Made by a program: the position numbers and the translations under genes. Of a stretch of 64,000 bases of DNA, positions 1-9,053 are shown in pieces (the stretch's first letter is position 1; every line of letters begins with the position of its first letter). Origin of the DNA: Novispirillum itersonii subsp. itersonii ATCC 12639 (GTDB taxonomy: Bacteria > Pseudomonadota > Alphaproteobacteria > Rhodospirillales > Rhodospirillaceae); contig NZ_KB907337.1 of NCBI RefSeq assembly GCF_000381985.1, positions 323,697 to 387,696 on the forward strand. The letters run 5' to 3'. Under the pieces are notes generated by a model. The model was given only the letters and a program-made list of their open reading frames with translations. It did no database searches and was not told where the DNA came from.

Positions 1-113
1 ATGACGAAGTCACCGCCCGCATCCCGGTGCCGGAGCTGACCGAGCTGTTTGATCTCGGCTACCACACCAAGCATGTTGATACCATTTTCCGTCGCGTTTT
101 CGGCGAGGCGTAA
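1..113 (+). CDS. purB: Adenylosuccinate lyase, C-terminal end (partial)
   Basis: Only the last 36 codons are present, reading in frame from base 3 to the TAA at 111-113. The tail contains LFDLGYHTKHVDTIFRRVFG, which I recognise as the usual C-terminus of alphaproteobacterial adenylosuccinate lyase. The enzyme acts twice in purine synthesis: it splits SAICAR to AICAR plus fumarate, and adenylosuccinate to AMP plus fumarate. Its place upstream of purC, purS, purQ and purL fits. The assignment rests on a short tail and the context. Confidence 0.8.
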   Translation, partial: DEVTARIPVPELTELFDLGYHTKHVDTIFRRVFGEA

Positions 114-198
114 GCCTTTTTCTGGCATCTGGGGGGTAGGGAAGGCGGCGCCCGCTTTCCCTTCCTCTCCGGCACAGGTCAGGCCGGACGCAAAAGAG

Positions 199-234
199 AA
201 AGGGCCAGCCCCGGGTGGGGACTGGCCCTTTTCT
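199..234. terminator. Rho-independent terminator between purB and the zeta inhibitor gene
   Basis: AAAGGGCCAG (about 200-209) pairs with CTGGCCCTTT (222-231), with a C/G-rich loop. T-tracts are available in both directions, so it can end purB on the plus strand and the convergent DUF1476 gene on the minus strand. Confidence 0.85.
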
Positions 235-256
235 GTCGTCTGATCCCGCTGGCAGA

Positions 257-583
257 TCAACGGGCGGCGTCGCCGTAGACCTGCTCGCGGGCGATGGTCA
301 TCAGCTTTTCAAGCTTGATGCGCAGACGGCCCTCGGTCATCTCCACGCCCTTATCCGTCAGGTCTTTCATGACTTTACGGATCACATCATCATCGCCGGG
401 CTCTTCCAGATCGGCGGCGACAACGCCACGGGCATAGGCATCGGCGTCAGCAACGCCCATGGTTTCCGCCGCCCACAGGCCAAGCAGTTTATTTCGGCGG
501 GCCCGGGCCCGGAATTCCAGTTCCTGATCCAGCTTGAACTTGGCTTCGAAAGCCTGTTCGCGATCGTGGAAGGCGTCAGCCAT
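257..583 (-). CDS. DUF1476 protein, ATP synthase inhibitor zeta subunit family
   Basis: This 108-residue, charged and mostly helical protein carries the family landmarks FDDRE-like DAFHDREQAFEAKF (3-16), ARRNKLLGLWAAE (27-39) and EEPGDDDV (near 60). The family includes the zeta subunit of Paracoccus F1Fo-ATP synthase, which inhibits ATP hydrolysis through its N-terminal segment. It would act at the cytoplasmic face of the membrane. Length matches the family. It is convergent with purB across a shared terminator and is often found near purC in alphaproteobacteria. A GAGGAAA ribosome site lies upstream of its ATG. Confidence 0.85.
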   Translation of the reverse strand: MADAFHDREQAFEAKFKLDQELEFRARARRNKLLGLWAAETMGVADADAYARGVVAADLEEPGDDDVIRKVMKDLTDKGVEMTEGRLRIKLEKLMTIAREQVYGDAAR

Positions 584-742
584 GGTGCGCGTTTCCTCGG
601 ATTAAACTATATGATACCGGTTTTCCGGCTAAAAACCGCACCGTTATACCCTTTGGGCCGCCGGACCGGTACTCCTTTTTATACCGTCGGAAGGTTTTGG
701 GCGGGCCGGGCCGGAGGGGTTGTAAAGGGGGGAGGGAAGATC

Positions 743-1507
743 ATGTGTACAGTTGCCATTCTGCGTCGTCCGGGGCACCGCTGGCCGGTGCTGATCGGGG
801 CAAACCGCGACGAGATGCGTGACCGCCCGGCCCTGCTGCCGGGGCGGCACTGGCCTGACAGGCCGGAGGTGACGGCAGGACAGGATCTGTTGGCCGGCGG
901 ATCGTGGATGGGGCTGAATGATCACGGTGTGACGGCGGCCATTCTCAACCGTTTCGGCACACTGGGACCAGCCTCGGACAAGCGGTCGCGGGGCGAACTG
1001 GTGCTGGAGGCGTTGGATCATGCCGACGCGGCGGATGCGGTGGCGGCGCTGGCAGAGCTGGATGGCCGGGCGTACCGTCCCTTCAATATGATTGTGGCGG
1101 ATAATACCGATGCGTGGTGGCTACGCCACGCCGACAGGCCGGATGGCATCATCGAGGCCGTGCCGCTGCCGGAAGGCCTGTCGATGATCACCGGGTTCGA
1201 CCTGAACGATGTGGCCGCTGACCCGCGCCTGCGCCGCGCGCTGCCTGCATTCCGGGCGGCAGCGGAGCCGGACCCGGATGCAGGCGACTGGGCGGAATGG
1301 AAGGCGTTGCTGGCCAGCCGTGACAGCGGAGGACCGGAGAATGACCCCCGGGCTGCGTTGTGTTTTCTGCGGCCAAACGGTTTTGGGACCGTCTCCTCCA
1401 GCCTGCTGGCTTTGCCTGCGGTTGGCGCGGCTGTTCCGGCGGTATGGCTGTATGCGGCGGGGCCGCCTGATCAGGCGGAGTGGGCGGCGGTTCCTGCCAT
1501 CGGATAA
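743..1507 (+). CDS. NRDE family protein (TANGO2-like)
   Basis: This 254-residue protein opens with MCTVAIL and carries the signature GANRDE (near residues 19-24), as in the NRDE/TANGO2 family. Cys2 becomes N-terminal after Met removal, which is the Ntn-hydrolase-like arrangement. Later conserved pieces include PFNMIVAD and GTVSSSLLAL. The reading frame stays open far upstream, but the ATG at 743 follows GGGAGGGAAG at good spacing and places Cys at position 2. Function in bacteria is not settled; mitochondrial TANGO2 has been linked to haem or lipid handling. Confidence 0.8.
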   Translation: MCTVAILRRPGHRWPVLIGANRDEMRDRPALLPGRHWPDRPEVTAGQDLLAGGSWMGLNDHGVTAAILNRFGTLGPASDKRSRGELVLEALDHADAADAVAALAELDGRAYRPFNMIVADNTDAWWLRHADRPDGIIEAVPLPEGLSMITGFDLNDVAADPRLRRALPAFRAAAEPDPDAGDWAEWKALLASRDSGGPENDPRAALCFLRPNGFGTVSSSLLALPAVGAAVPAVWLYAAGPPDQAEWAAVPAIG

Positions 1508-1541
1508 CGGCGGCCCCGGTGGTTGGTGGCTGGTGTCGGGA

Positions 1542-1766
1542 TCAGGCGCGCCCGGCGCGCCCGACCACCAGAACTTCCACTGTCGTTTCCGGCGCGCGCA
1601 GTTGCAGGCGGCTGACGCCGACAACGTCGGTCAGCCAGAAAACGCCGTCGGCGGTGGTGCAGCGGTAGACCAGCGCCGGTGTGCCATCAAGGGCGCTGAC
1701 CGGGCCGAAAACAGTGCTGTGGGGAATGCCGGTGAGGGTCAGGGCAGTGATCGGGGTGCGGACCAT
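1542..1766 (-). CDS. Small protein of unknown function
   Basis: This 74-residue ORF has a strong ribosome site, AAGGAGAC, six bases before its ATG, and normal codon use, which makes it likely to be real. The sequence (MVRTPITALTLTGIPHS at the start, later VYRCTTADGVFWLTDVVGVS) looks like a short beta-rich domain with a basic tail, VVGRAGRA. I see no signal peptide or membrane segment and do not recognise a family. It is transcribed away from the XRE regulator at 2044, sharing the motif-rich intergenic region 1767-2043. Confidence 0.6.
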   Translation of the reverse strand: MVRTPITALTLTGIPHSTVFGPVSALDGTPALVYRCTTADGVFWLTDVVGVSRLQLRAPETTVEVLVVGRAGRA

Positions 1767-1850
1767 GTCAGGTCTCCTTCATTGTTCTTGTTGTTTATTT
1801 TGATTGTTGCTTGTTGGCGGGGATGCTCAGGGCGCTGTGCCGTATTGATT

Positions 1851-1983
1851 TTGCGCACTCTGTACGCTCTTAATATGCGCATACCGTGCGCAGAATTCAA
1901 TAGACATTATGCACTAAGTGCGCCTAGTGTGGCGCCATCATCCCTGCACGATGCTATCTGCACAGAGTATGGCATTGGCGCAC
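1851..1983. promoter_or_regulatory. Cluster of TGCGCA-type motifs upstream of the XRE regulator
   Basis: TGCGCA occurs exactly at 1852-1857, 1876-1881 and 1887-1892. Variants are TGCACT at 1910, TGCGCC at 1919, TGCACG at 1945, TGCACA at 1959 and GGCGCA at 1978. The copies at 1910 and 1919 form the inverted repeat GCACT-A-AGTGC. The stretch is notably AT-rich for this genome. It looks like a multi-site operator for the divergent pair, probably bound by the XRE protein itself (inference). Confidence 0.5.
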
Positions 1984-2043
1984 AATGCCTTTTCGGGGCA
2001 AACTGCCCGCAGGAGACACTCATTTTATGACCGGAGCAGCGTG

Positions 2044-2457
2044 ATGGGTACAATGTCGCCGAAAGATTTCCGTCGCTGGCGTAAAGTGATGGACCTGTCG
2101 CAGAAAGATGCCGCCGAGGCCCTGGGCCTGAAGCGCCGGGTCGTGCAGTATTACGAAAAAGGCGAGCGTGACGGCGAGAAGGTTGAGGTTCCCAAGTATG
2201 TCCGGCTTGCCTGCTACGCCCTGTTGCAGGGCGTGAAAGACTATAAGGGGCCGCCGAAGGATGAGGCGGAGAAAGAGAGCGCCGGAGACGAGGCGGAGGC
2301 CCCGGCTGCAATCGAATCGGTTGTGCCTGACAGTGCCGCCGGGCCCGCTGCGGCTGAGGCCCCGGTGAAGGTGCCGAAGGCGCGGGGAAAGTCGGCGGGC
2401 AGACGGTCTGCCGCAAAAAGCGGGGAAACACCCGCCGCGCCGGAAGGGGGCGCCTGA
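2044..2457 (+). CDS. XRE-family HTH regulator with basic Ala/Pro/Lys tail
   Basis: This 137-residue protein has an N-terminal Cro/CI-type helix-turn-helix (residues about 5-50) including MDLSQKDAAEALGLKRRVVQ and YYEKGER. From about residue 75 it becomes low-complexity, rich in Ala, Pro, Glu and then Lys/Arg, with KVPKARGKSAGRRSAAKSG resembling a histone-H1-type tail. The ATG at 2044 is used here; GTG at 2041 and ATG at 2053 are alternatives. It probably represses its own promoter and the divergent small gene through the TGCGCA cluster. The target genes are not known. Confidence 0.75.
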   Translation: MGTMSPKDFRRWRKVMDLSQKDAAEALGLKRRVVQYYEKGERDGEKVEVPKYVRLACYALLQGVKDYKGPPKDEAEKESAGDEAEAPAAIESVVPDSAAGPAAAEAPVKVPKARGKSAGRRSAAKSGETPAAPEGGA

Positions 2458-2469
2458 GGGCGGCTGGGG

Positions 2470-2499
2470 AGCCATTCCGGGACCGAATGGCTGTTCTTC
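2470..2499 (+). terminator. Hairpin terminator after the XRE gene
   Basis: AGCCATTC (2470-2477) pairs with GAATGGCT (2485-2492) around a 7-base loop, followed by the T-rich GTTCTTCTGT. Confidence 0.7.
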
Positions 2500-2522
2500 T
2501 GTCACAAAGCACGTTGCAACGA

Positions 2523-2551
2523 TTGTCGGGCGGGCTGACACCTGCTATACC
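2523..2551 (+). promoter_or_regulatory. Sigma-70 promoter of the purC operon
   Basis: TTGTCG (2523-2528) and TATACC (2546-2551) are separated by exactly 17 bases, about 130 bases before purC. The leader that follows is GC-rich and contains a good ribosome site (AGGAGA at 2563) aimed at a GTG at 2575 rather than at purC. Confidence 0.6.
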
Positions 2552-2681
2552 CCACTCGAATCAGGAGACAGCGCGTGGTTTCCTCCGGCTGCCGGAGGGG
2601 GCGTCGTAGCTGTCTTTCCCCTCAGTTCCTCCGGTCGCGGCGGGGTGTGCCGCAGCCGGGACCACAGCCGGACACCGCTCC

Positions 2682-3449
2682 ATGGGACGTCGCAAGCAGA
2701 TTTACGAAGGCAAGGCCAAGATCCTGTTCGAAGGGCCGGAGCCGGGGACCATCGTTCAGTACTTCAAGGATGATGCCACTGCCTTCAATAACCAGAAGAA
2801 GGGCACCATCACCGGGAAAGGGGTGCTGAACAACCGCATCACCGAATACCTGTTCCAGAAGCTCGGTGAAATCGGCGTTCCGACCCACTTCATCCGCCGT
2901 CTGAACATGCGGGAACAGCTGGTGCGCGAAGTCGAGATCATCCCCATCGAGGTGGTGATCCGCAATGTCGCCGCCGGTTCGATCTCCAAGCGTTTCGGCA
3001 TTCCGGAAGGCACCCAGCTTCCGCGCTCTATCGTTGAATACTACTATAAGAACGATGAGCTCGGCGATCCGCTGGTGTCGGAAGAGCATGTCACCGCTTT
3101 CGGCTGGGCCACCATTCAGGAACTCGACGAGATCCTGTCCCTCAGCCTGCGCGTGAATGATTATCTGTCCGGCCTGTTCCTCGGCATCGGTCTGAAGCTG
3201 GTTGACTTCAAGCTGGAGTTCGGCCGGGTGCAGCACGAAAACGGTGAAGTGCAGATCATTCTGGCTGACGAAATCAGCCCGGATAACTGCCGCCTGTGGG
3301 ACACCAAGACCAACGAGAAGATGGATAAGGACCGCTTCCGCCGCGATATGGGCGGTGTGGAAGAGGCTTATCAGGAAGTGGCCCGCCGCCTTGGCATCAT
3401 GCCGGAAGGCGGACCGCGTGATATGCCGGGTCCGGCGACCATGCAGTAA
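2682..3449 (+). CDS. purC: Phosphoribosylaminoimidazole-succinocarboxamide synthase
   Basis: SAICAR synthase joins CAIR with aspartate using ATP, the eighth step to IMP. The 255-residue protein is of the usual bacterial length, with the nucleotide-binding start [10 protein letters not shown] (6-15) and the second signature [14 protein letters not shown] (near 190). The ATG at 2682 gives the standard N-terminus [11 protein letters not shown] although its ribosome site is weak. It is first in the run purC-purS-purQ-purL; a GC hairpin separates it from purS. Product SAICAR is the substrate of PurB, whose gene ends at base 113. Confidence 0.97.
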   Translation: MGRRKQIYEGKAKILFEGPEPGTIVQYFKDDATAFNNQKKGTITGKGVLNNRITEYLFQKLGEIGVPTHFIRRLNMREQLVREVEIIPIEVVIRNVAAGSISKRFGIPEGTQLPRSIVEYYYKNDELGDPLVSEEHVTAFGWATIQELDEILSLSLRVNDYLSGLFLGIGLKLVDFKLEFGRVQHENGEVQIILADEISPDNCRLWDTKTNEKMDKDRFRRDMGGVEEAYQEVARRLGIMPEGGPRDMPGPATMQ

Positions 3450-3457
3450 AGACGACA

Positions 3458-3480
3458 GGGGCCGCCGTGCGCGGCCCCTT
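3458..3480 (+). terminator. Intercistronic hairpin between purC and purS
   Basis: GGGGCCGC (3458-3465) pairs perfectly with GCGGCCCC (3471-3478) around a 5-base loop. Only a weak T-run follows, so it more likely attenuates or stabilises the transcript than ends it completely. Confidence 0.6.
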
Positions 3481-3550
3481 CGCCTATTGTTATCCTTATT
3501 ATCCCTGTTTTCCCTCCCCCCTTTATCTTTCCTGACGAGAGGATATTCCC

Positions 3551-3793
3551 GTGAAGGCCAAGGTACACGTCACTCTGAAGAACGGCGTTCTCGACCCGCA
3601 GGGCAAGGCGATCCAGCATGCTCTGGGTTCGCTCGGTTTCTCTGGCGTCGATGACGTGCGCCAGGGCAAGTACATCGAACTGGATCTGGCGGAAACCGAC
3701 GCCGCCAAGGCCCGCGAAGCCGTTGAGCGGATGTGCAAGGAACTGCTCGCCAATACCGTGATCGAGAACTACGCCATCTCCATCGAGGGCTGA
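3551..3793 (+). CDS. purS: FGAM synthase, PurS subunit
   Basis: This 80-residue alpha/beta protein is the small structural subunit that bridges PurL and PurQ in the three-part phosphoribosylformylglycinamidine synthase. It reads [20 protein letters not shown] at the start and ends with [13 protein letters not shown], both typical. Its presence agrees with the short PurL (732 residues) encoded downstream. A GAGAGGA ribosome site precedes the GTG/ATG region. It is cotranscribed with purQ across a gap of about 100 bases. Confidence 0.96.
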   Translation: MKAKVHVTLKNGVLDPQGKAIQHALGSLGFSGVDDVRQGKYIELDLAETDAAKAREAVERMCKELLANTVIENYAISIEG

Positions 3794-3890
3794 TCGGCGC
3801 GGATGCCGGAGGCGGAGCCGGAGGGTATCCGTGGCTCGCCGACCCCCTGCGCTGACTTCTCAATCCACTGATATTGAAGCGAGACGTGAC

Positions 3891-4583
3891 ATGAAAGCCG
3901 CCGTCATTGTCTTCCCGGGCTCCAACTGCGACCGTGATCTCGCAGTGGCCCTGGAAAAAAGTTCGGGCAAAGCCCCGATCATGCTGTGGCACCGGGAAAC
4001 CGAAGTGCCGCAGGATCTTGACCTGATTGCCGTCCCCGGCGGGTTCTCCTATGGGGATTACCTGCGGTCCGGCGCCATGGCCGCCCACAGCCCGGTGATG
4101 CGTGAAGTGAAGCGCATGGCCGAAAAGGGTGTGCGCGTTCTGGGCGTCTGCAACGGCTTCCAGATCCTGACCGAAGCCGGTCTGCTGCCGGGGGCGCTGA
4201 TGCGCAACCGCGATCTGAAGTTTATCTGCCGCGATGTGCATCTGAAGGTCGAGAACACCGATACCGCCTTCACCGGCCCGTACACCAAGGGGCAGGTGGT
4301 GCGCTTCCCGGTGGCCCACCATGACGGCAATTTCTTTGCCGATGATGAGCTGCTGAAGCGGATTGAGGGCAACGGGCAGGTCGCCTTCCGGTATGCCGCT
4401 GCCGATGGCACGGTGTCGGATGCCACCAACATCAACGGCAGCCGCAACAACATCGCCGGGATCGTCAACGAAAAAGGCACCGTGCTGGGCATGATGCCGC
4501 ACCCGGAACGCCTGATCGAGCCGAAGCTTGGCGGCGCGGACGGCAAGCCGATGTTTGACGCTCTGGTGGAGGCCCTGTCGTAA
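3891..4583 (+). CDS. purQ: FGAM synthase, PurQ glutaminase subunit
   Basis: This class-I glutamine amidotransferase (230 residues) supplies ammonia to PurL. The nucleophile is Cys87 in [10 protein letters not shown] and the His-Glu pair is in [11 protein letters not shown] near the C-terminus. The N-terminus [16 protein letters not shown] is the family standard, so the ATG at 3891 is preferred over the open frame that begins at 3831. The stop codon overlaps the purL start by one base (TAATG), indicating translational coupling. Confidence 0.97.
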   Translation: MKAAVIVFPGSNCDRDLAVALEKSSGKAPIMLWHRETEVPQDLDLIAVPGGFSYGDYLRSGAMAAHSPVMREVKRMAEKGVRVLGVCNGFQILTEAGLLPGALMRNRDLKFICRDVHLKVENTDTAFTGPYTKGQVVRFPVAHHDGNFFADDELLKRIEGNGQVAFRYAAADGTVSDATNINGSRNNIAGIVNEKGTVLGMMPHPERLIEPKLGGADGKPMFDALVEALS

Positions 4584-6781
4584 TGAGCAAGATCACCCCT
4601 GAAATCGTCGCTCAGCACGGGCTGACCGCCGATGAATACAAGCTCGTGCTCGACATCATGGGCCGCGAGCCGAACCTGACCGAACTGGGCATCTTCTCGG
4701 TGATGTGGTCGGAGCACTGCTCCTACAAGTCGTCGAAGAAGTGGCTGAAGACCCTGCCGACCAAGGCACCGTGGGTTATCTGCGGCCCGGGTGAAAACGC
4801 CGGTGTCATCGACATCGGGGAAAACCTTGCTGCCATCTTCAAGATGGAAAGCCATAACCACCCGTCGTTCATCGAGCCCTATCAGGGCGCGGCCACCGGC
4901 GTCGGCGGTATCCTGCGTGACGTGTTCACCATGGGGGCCCGCCCGGTCGCCAACCTGAACGCCCTGCGTTTCGGCTCGCCGGACCATGCCAAGACCCGCC
5001 ATCTGGTTTCCGGCGTGGTGTCGGGCATCGGCGGTTACGGCAACTGCGTCGGCGTGCCGACCGTCGGCGGGGAAGTGAACTTCCATTCGTCGTACAATGG
5101 CAACATCCTGGTCAACGCCATGACCGTCGGTGTCGCCCAGCAGGATAAGATTTTCTATTCCGCCGCTGCCGGTATCGGCAACCCGGTGGTTTATGTCGGC
5201 TCGAAGACCGGCCGTGACGGTATTCACGGGGCCACCATGGCTTCGGCGGAATTCAATGCCGATTCCGAGGAAAAGCGCCCGACCGTGCAGGTTGGCGACC
5301 CGTTCACCGAAAAGCTGCTGATCGAAGCCTGCATGGAACTGATGGCCACCGATGCCATCGTTGCCATTCAGGATATGGGTGCCGCCGGTCTGACCTCTTC
5401 CTCCTTCGAAATGGCGTCGAAGGGCGGCATGGGCGTGGAGCTGGAGCTGGACAAGGTGCCGATGCGTGAAACCGGCATGACCCCGTATGAGCTGATGCTC
5501 TCGGAGTCGCAGGAACGCATGCTGATGGTGCTGGTGCCCGGCAAGGAAGACATGGCCCGCGCCATCTTCGAAAAGTGGGAACTGGACTTCGCCGTTATCG
5601 GCACCCTGACCGATACCGGCCGGATGGTGCTGAAGTGGCACGGCGAAGTGGTCGGCGATCTGCCGATTGATCCGCTGGCCGCCGCCAGCCCGGAATATGA
5701 CCGCCCGTGGGTTCCGACCCCGAAGGCGCCGGAAGTGCAGCCGTCTGACGTCACCGAACTGGCGTGGAACGAGGCTCTGGCCCGTCTGATCGCCTCGCCG
5801 GATCTCGCCAGCCGTCGCTGGATCTGGGAACAGTACGATCACATGGTGATGGGCGATACCGTTGGCCGCCCCGGTGGCGATGCCAGTGTGGTGCGTCTGC
5901 ACAAGTCCAACCGTGGCCTTGCCGTGACCACCGACTGCACCCCGCGCTATGTGAAGGCTGACCCGGTTGAGGGCGGCAAGCAGGCCGTGGCCGAGACGTG
6001 GCGTAACATCACCGCCGTCGGTGGCCGCCCGCTGGCGATCACCGATAACATGAACTTCGGCAACCCGGAAAAGCCGGAGATCATGGGCCAGTTCGTCGGT
6101 TCCTGTCAGGGGATCGGGGAAGCCTGTATCGCGCTTGATTACCCGGTCGTGTCGGGCAACGTGTCGCTGTACAACGAAACCGCCGGTCAGGCGATTCTGC
6201 CGACCCCGGCCATCGGTGGCGTCGGTCTGGTTGATGATCTCGACAAGACCGCCAGCATTCCGTTCAAGGCTGAAGGTCAGGTGCTGGTGCTGTTCGGTCA
6301 GGGCGACCGTCAGGGCTGGCTGGGTCAGTCGCTGTATCTGCGTGAAATCGCCGGTCGGGAAGAGGGGGCTCCGCCGCCTGTCGATCTGGCGCTGGAACGC
6401 AAGGTCGGTGACTTCGTCCGGGGCGTGATCACCGCTGGCGATACCGACACCGTCCATGATCTTGCCGATGGCGGCCTGCTGGTTGCTGTCGCGGAAATGG
6501 CCATGTCGTCGGGTATCGGTGCGGCGCTGACCGTCGATTTCGGCGGCCCGCTGCATGCAGCCCTGTTTGGCGAAGATCAGGCCCGCTATGTGGTTGCCGT
6601 TGATGCTGCCAAGGCTGATGCGGTGCTGGCACAGGCTGCGGCTGCCGGGGTTCCGGCGCTGAAGATCGGTGTCACCGGCGGCAATACCCTGTCGGTCAAC
6701 GGCGGTGTCGCCGTGCCTGTCAAGGCGCTGCGGGATGCCAATGAAGCCTGGCTGCCTGAGTATATGTCCCACGGCGGCTGA
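4583..6781 (+). CDS. purL: FGAM synthase, PurL synthetase subunit
   Basis: PurL converts FGAR and ammonia to FGAM with ATP, the fourth step of purine synthesis. At 732 residues it is the short, PurS-dependent form rather than the 1300-residue gammaproteobacterial fusion. Catalytic and nucleotide motifs are visible: [10 protein letters not shown] (43-52) and ESHNHPS (near 91-97), followed by two PurM-like halves. It overlaps purQ by one base and ends at a strong hairpin at 6794-6821. Confidence 0.97.
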   Translation: MSKITPEIVAQHGLTADEYKLVLDIMGREPNLTELGIFSVMWSEHCSYKSSKKWLKTLPTKAPWVICGPGENAGVIDIGENLAAIFKMESHNHPSFIEPYQGAATGVGGILRDVFTMGARPVANLNALRFGSPDHAKTRHLVSGVVSGIGGYGNCVGVPTVGGEVNFHSSYNGNILVNAMTVGVAQQDKIFYSAAAGIGNPVVYVGSKTGRDGIHGATMASAEFNADSEEKRPTVQVGDPFTEKLLIEACMELMATDAIVAIQDMGAAGLTSSSFEMASKGGMGVELELDKVPMRETGMTPYELMLSESQERMLMVLVPGKEDMARAIFEKWELDFAVIGTLTDTGRMVLKWHGEVVGDLPIDPLAAASPEYDRPWVPTPKAPEVQPSDVTELAWNEALARLIASPDLASRRWIWEQYDHMVMGDTVGRPGGDASVVRLHKSNRGLAVTTDCTPRYVKADPVEGGKQAVAETWRNITAVGGRPLAITDNMNFGNPEKPEIMGQFVGSCQGIGEACIALDYPVVSGNVSLYNETAGQAILPTPAIGGVGLVDDLDKTASIPFKAEGQVLVLFGQGDRQGWLGQSLYLREIAGREEGAPPPVDLALERKVGDFVRGVITAGDTDTVHDLADGGLLVAVAEMAMSSGIGAALTVDFGGPLHAALFGEDQARYVVAVDAAKADAVLAQAAAAGVPALKIGVTGGNTLSVNGGVAVPVKALRDANEAWLPEYMSHGG

Positions 6782-6793
6782 TCCTGCCGTCGC

Positions 6794-6821
6794 CCCGGCC
6801 CTGCCATAGGGTAGGGCCGGG
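6794..6821 (+). terminator. Hairpin after purL
   Basis: CCCGGCCCT (6794-6802) pairs perfectly with AGGGCCGGG (6813-6821). No T-run follows, so it may be a processing or attenuating structure rather than a classic terminator. Confidence 0.6.
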
Positions 6822-7011
6822 TGGGATTACCCCTTGCTGATGCCCTGTCTGATGGCTATCTCCTGTGCGTTCCGCACCGGCCATCGGGCGGGGCATCTGC
6901 CGTTTTGGTGCCGGTGCATTTCCTGCTGCCGTTCGGTGTGGAAAACAGTGTATTCTTAGAAGCGGTTATCAAACCGCACATGACCAAATGCGCTTCAGAG
7001 GGAGACAGACC

Positions 7012-7245
7012 ATGGCTATGGATGCCGCCGATATCGAAAAGATGATCAAGGAAGCGCTGCCGGATGCTGATGTGACCATCGAAGACCTGCGGGGCGACGG
7101 TGACCATTATGCGGCACTGGTGATTTCGAAGGAATTCATCGGCAAGAACCGTGTGCAGCAGCATCAGATGGTGTATGCCGCCCTGAAGGGCAAAATGGGT
7201 GGGGAGCTGCACGCGCTGGCCCTGCAGACGCAGGCCCCGGCCTGA
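7012..7245 (+). CDS. BolA-family protein
   Basis: This 77-residue protein has the BolA/IbaG fold: MIKEALPDADVTIEDLRGDG at the start, then the conserved HYAALVISKEFIGKNRVQQHQ, and GGELHALALQT at the end. The histidine and the loop before it are the residues that bind a 2Fe-2S cluster together with monothiol glutaredoxins. BolA after purL is a common alphaproteobacterial order, normally with grxD next; here grxD is absent from this spot. A GAGGGAGA ribosome site supports the ATG at 7012. Confidence 0.92.
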   Translation: MAMDAADIEKMIKEALPDADVTIEDLRGDGDHYAALVISKEFIGKNRVQQHQMVYAALKGKMGGELHALALQTQAPA

Positions 7246-7366
7246 TCCGACATCTCACGGGGGTGGGGCACAGCCTGTCCGCCCCCGTGAAGCAGGCCCA
7301 TTGAGGTAGATATGATGCAGGCAACAGCCCGTCCGGTGGTTGCGGGGCAATAAGGAAGCAGGGGCT

Positions 7367-8278
7367 TTGGTTCATCAGGTCTTTGACCGTCGGGCGGTCG
7401 CCCGGCATCAGGCCCGCGCCGCAGCGGCCTTTCAGGATTTTTCTTTTCTGGCCGAGGAAGTCGGCGACCGCCTGACCGAGCGGCTGGAGGATATCACCCG
7501 CAGCTTTCCGCTGGCTGTCGATCTGGGCAGTCATGGCGGACTGCTGGCCCCGCGTCTGCGCGGACGGCATGGGATTGAAACCCTGATCTCGACCGATCTG
7601 GCCCCGGCCTTTGCCGCACGGTCTCGCGGGGCTGCACTGGCCTGCGATGAAGAGGCGCTGCCCTTTGCCGCCGGGTCGCTGGATCTTGTGGTGTCATCGC
7701 TGGCGCTGCACTGGGTGAACGATCTTCCCGGGGCGCTGGTGCAGATCCGGCAGGCACTTAAACCCGATGGCCTGTTTATCGGGGCAATGCTCGGCGGTGA
7801 AACGCTGAAAGAGCTGCGCGAGTGTCTGGTTGACGCTGAGGTCGAGGTTGAGGGCGGGCTGTCACCGCGAACCTCGCCGCTGACCGATGTGCGTGATCTG
7901 GGGATGTTGTTGCAGCGGGCCGGGTTTGCCCTGCCGGTGGTTGATACTGACCGCATCACCGTCACCTATGGCTCGGCGCTCAAGCTGATGCAGGACCTGC
8001 GGGGCATGGGGGAAAACAATGCGGTGCTGGAACGGCGGAAGACGTTTTCCCGCCGCGATACCCTGCTGCGGGCGGCACAGCTGTACCATGAGCGTCACGC
8101 CGGAGCGGACGGGCGGATCACCGCGACATTTCAGGTGCTGTGGATGCTGGGATGGGCCCCGGCGGAGAACCAGCCGCAGCCGAAAAAGCCCGGCAGCGCC
8201 ACCCACAGTCTGGCCGATGCCCTCGGGGCGCAGGTTTGCGGGGTTAACCCGGCCAGTCCTCTCGACGGCGCCCCCTGA
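7367..8278 (+). CDS. SAM-dependent methyltransferase, NDUFAF5-like
   Basis: This class-I methyltransferase of about 303 residues has motif I AVDLGSHGG and a post-motif DEEALPFAAGSLDLVVSSLALHW-type region, and resembles BioC and especially the complex I assembly factor NDUFAF5. The N-terminal FDRRAVARHQARAA is typical of that group. The mitochondrial homologue is reported to hydroxylate an arginine of a complex I subunit. The TTG at 7367 is chosen because AAGGA lies ten bases before it; a TTG at 7340 is the alternative. It is followed closely by sfsA. Confidence 0.8.
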   Translation: MVHQVFDRRAVARHQARAAAAFQDFSFLAEEVGDRLTERLEDITRSFPLAVDLGSHGGLLAPRLRGRHGIETLISTDLAPAFAARSRGAALACDEEALPFAAGSLDLVVSSLALHWVNDLPGALVQIRQALKPDGLFIGAMLGGETLKELRECLVDAEVEVEGGLSPRTSPLTDVRDLGMLLQRAGFALPVVDTDRITVTYGSALKLMQDLRGMGENNAVLERRKTFSRRDTLLRAAQLYHERHAGADGRITATFQVLWMLGWAPAENQPQPKKPGSATHSLADALGAQVCGVNPASPLDGAP

Positions 8279-8296
8279 AACAGGTAGTCTACTTGC

Positions 8297-9016
8297 ATGC
8301 AATTCTCAACTGATCTGATCTCCGGGACCCTGATCAAGCGGTACAAGCGCTTTATGGCCGATGTGACGCTTGATGATGGCACCGTGGTCACCGCCCATAC
8401 CGCCAATTCCGGCTCGATGCTTGGCTGTTCGACGCCGGGGTCGCGGGTCTGGCTGTCCCCGGCCAGCAACCCGGAACGCAAGCTGAAGTACACCTGGGAA
8501 ATGGTTGAGGTGGACGGTGCCCTGATCGGCGTGAACACCAGCCACCCCAATGCGCTGGCGGCAGAGGCCATTCAAGCCGGACAGATCGCCGAACTGACCG
8601 GGTACACCGGCCTGAAGCGGGAAGTGAAATACGGCAAGAACAGCCGTATCGATGTGTTCCTGACCGCCGATGGCCGCCCTGACTGTTATGTCGAGGTTAA
8701 AAACGTCACGCTGTTCCGCGGGATGGAAGGCGGGCAGGGCGTTGCCCTGTTCCCCGATGCTGTCACCGAACGCGGCGCCAAGCATCTGCAGGAACTCTCC
8801 GACATGGTGGCGGAAGGCAAACGTGCGGTGATGCTGTATATGGTGCAGCGCCCGGCGTCGGGTCTGGCGCGGTTTGCCGTTGCTGAAGACATTGATCCCA
8901 CTTATGCCGATGCCCTGCGCCGTGCCCGCGCTGCCGGGGTGGAGGCGATCTGCTACACCTGCACCCTGAGCCCGCTGGGGATTGAGGTTGCAGCCCCGCT
9001 GCCGGTTACCGTTTAA
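8297..9016 (+). CDS. sfsA: Sugar fermentation stimulation protein A (DNA/RNA nuclease-like)
   Basis: This 239-residue protein matches SfsA along its whole length: KRYKRFMADVTLDDG near the start, the HTANSGSMLGC block, and PDCYVEVKNVTL near residue 135, which is the acidic nuclease-like D-E-K centre. SfsA was first seen as a factor that stimulates maltose genes in E. coli and was later described as a nuclease. It lies 18 bases after the methyltransferase gene and 37 before map. Confidence 0.95.
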   Translation: MQFSTDLISGTLIKRYKRFMADVTLDDGTVVTAHTANSGSMLGCSTPGSRVWLSPASNPERKLKYTWEMVEVDGALIGVNTSHPNALAAEAIQAGQIAELTGYTGLKREVKYGKNSRIDVFLTADGRPDCYVEVKNVTLFRGMEGGQGVALFPDAVTERGAKHLQELSDMVAEGKRAVMLYMVQRPASGLARFAVAEDIDPTYADALRRARAAGVEAICYTCTLSPLGIEVAAPLPVTV

Positions 9017-9053
9017 TCCGTATTCTGTTCGATCTGCTGAAAGCTGACTCCCG

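Noticed and set aside
215-742. N-terminal extension of the NRDE protein by 176 codons
   Set aside because: The extension runs over the DUF1476 gene on the other strand and would bury the Cys2 that the family needs at its N-terminus.
4058-6772. A 904-codon open frame on the minus strand
   Set aside because: It lies wholly antisense to purQ and purL, and its His/Arg-rich translation is typical of a shadow of GC-rich codons.
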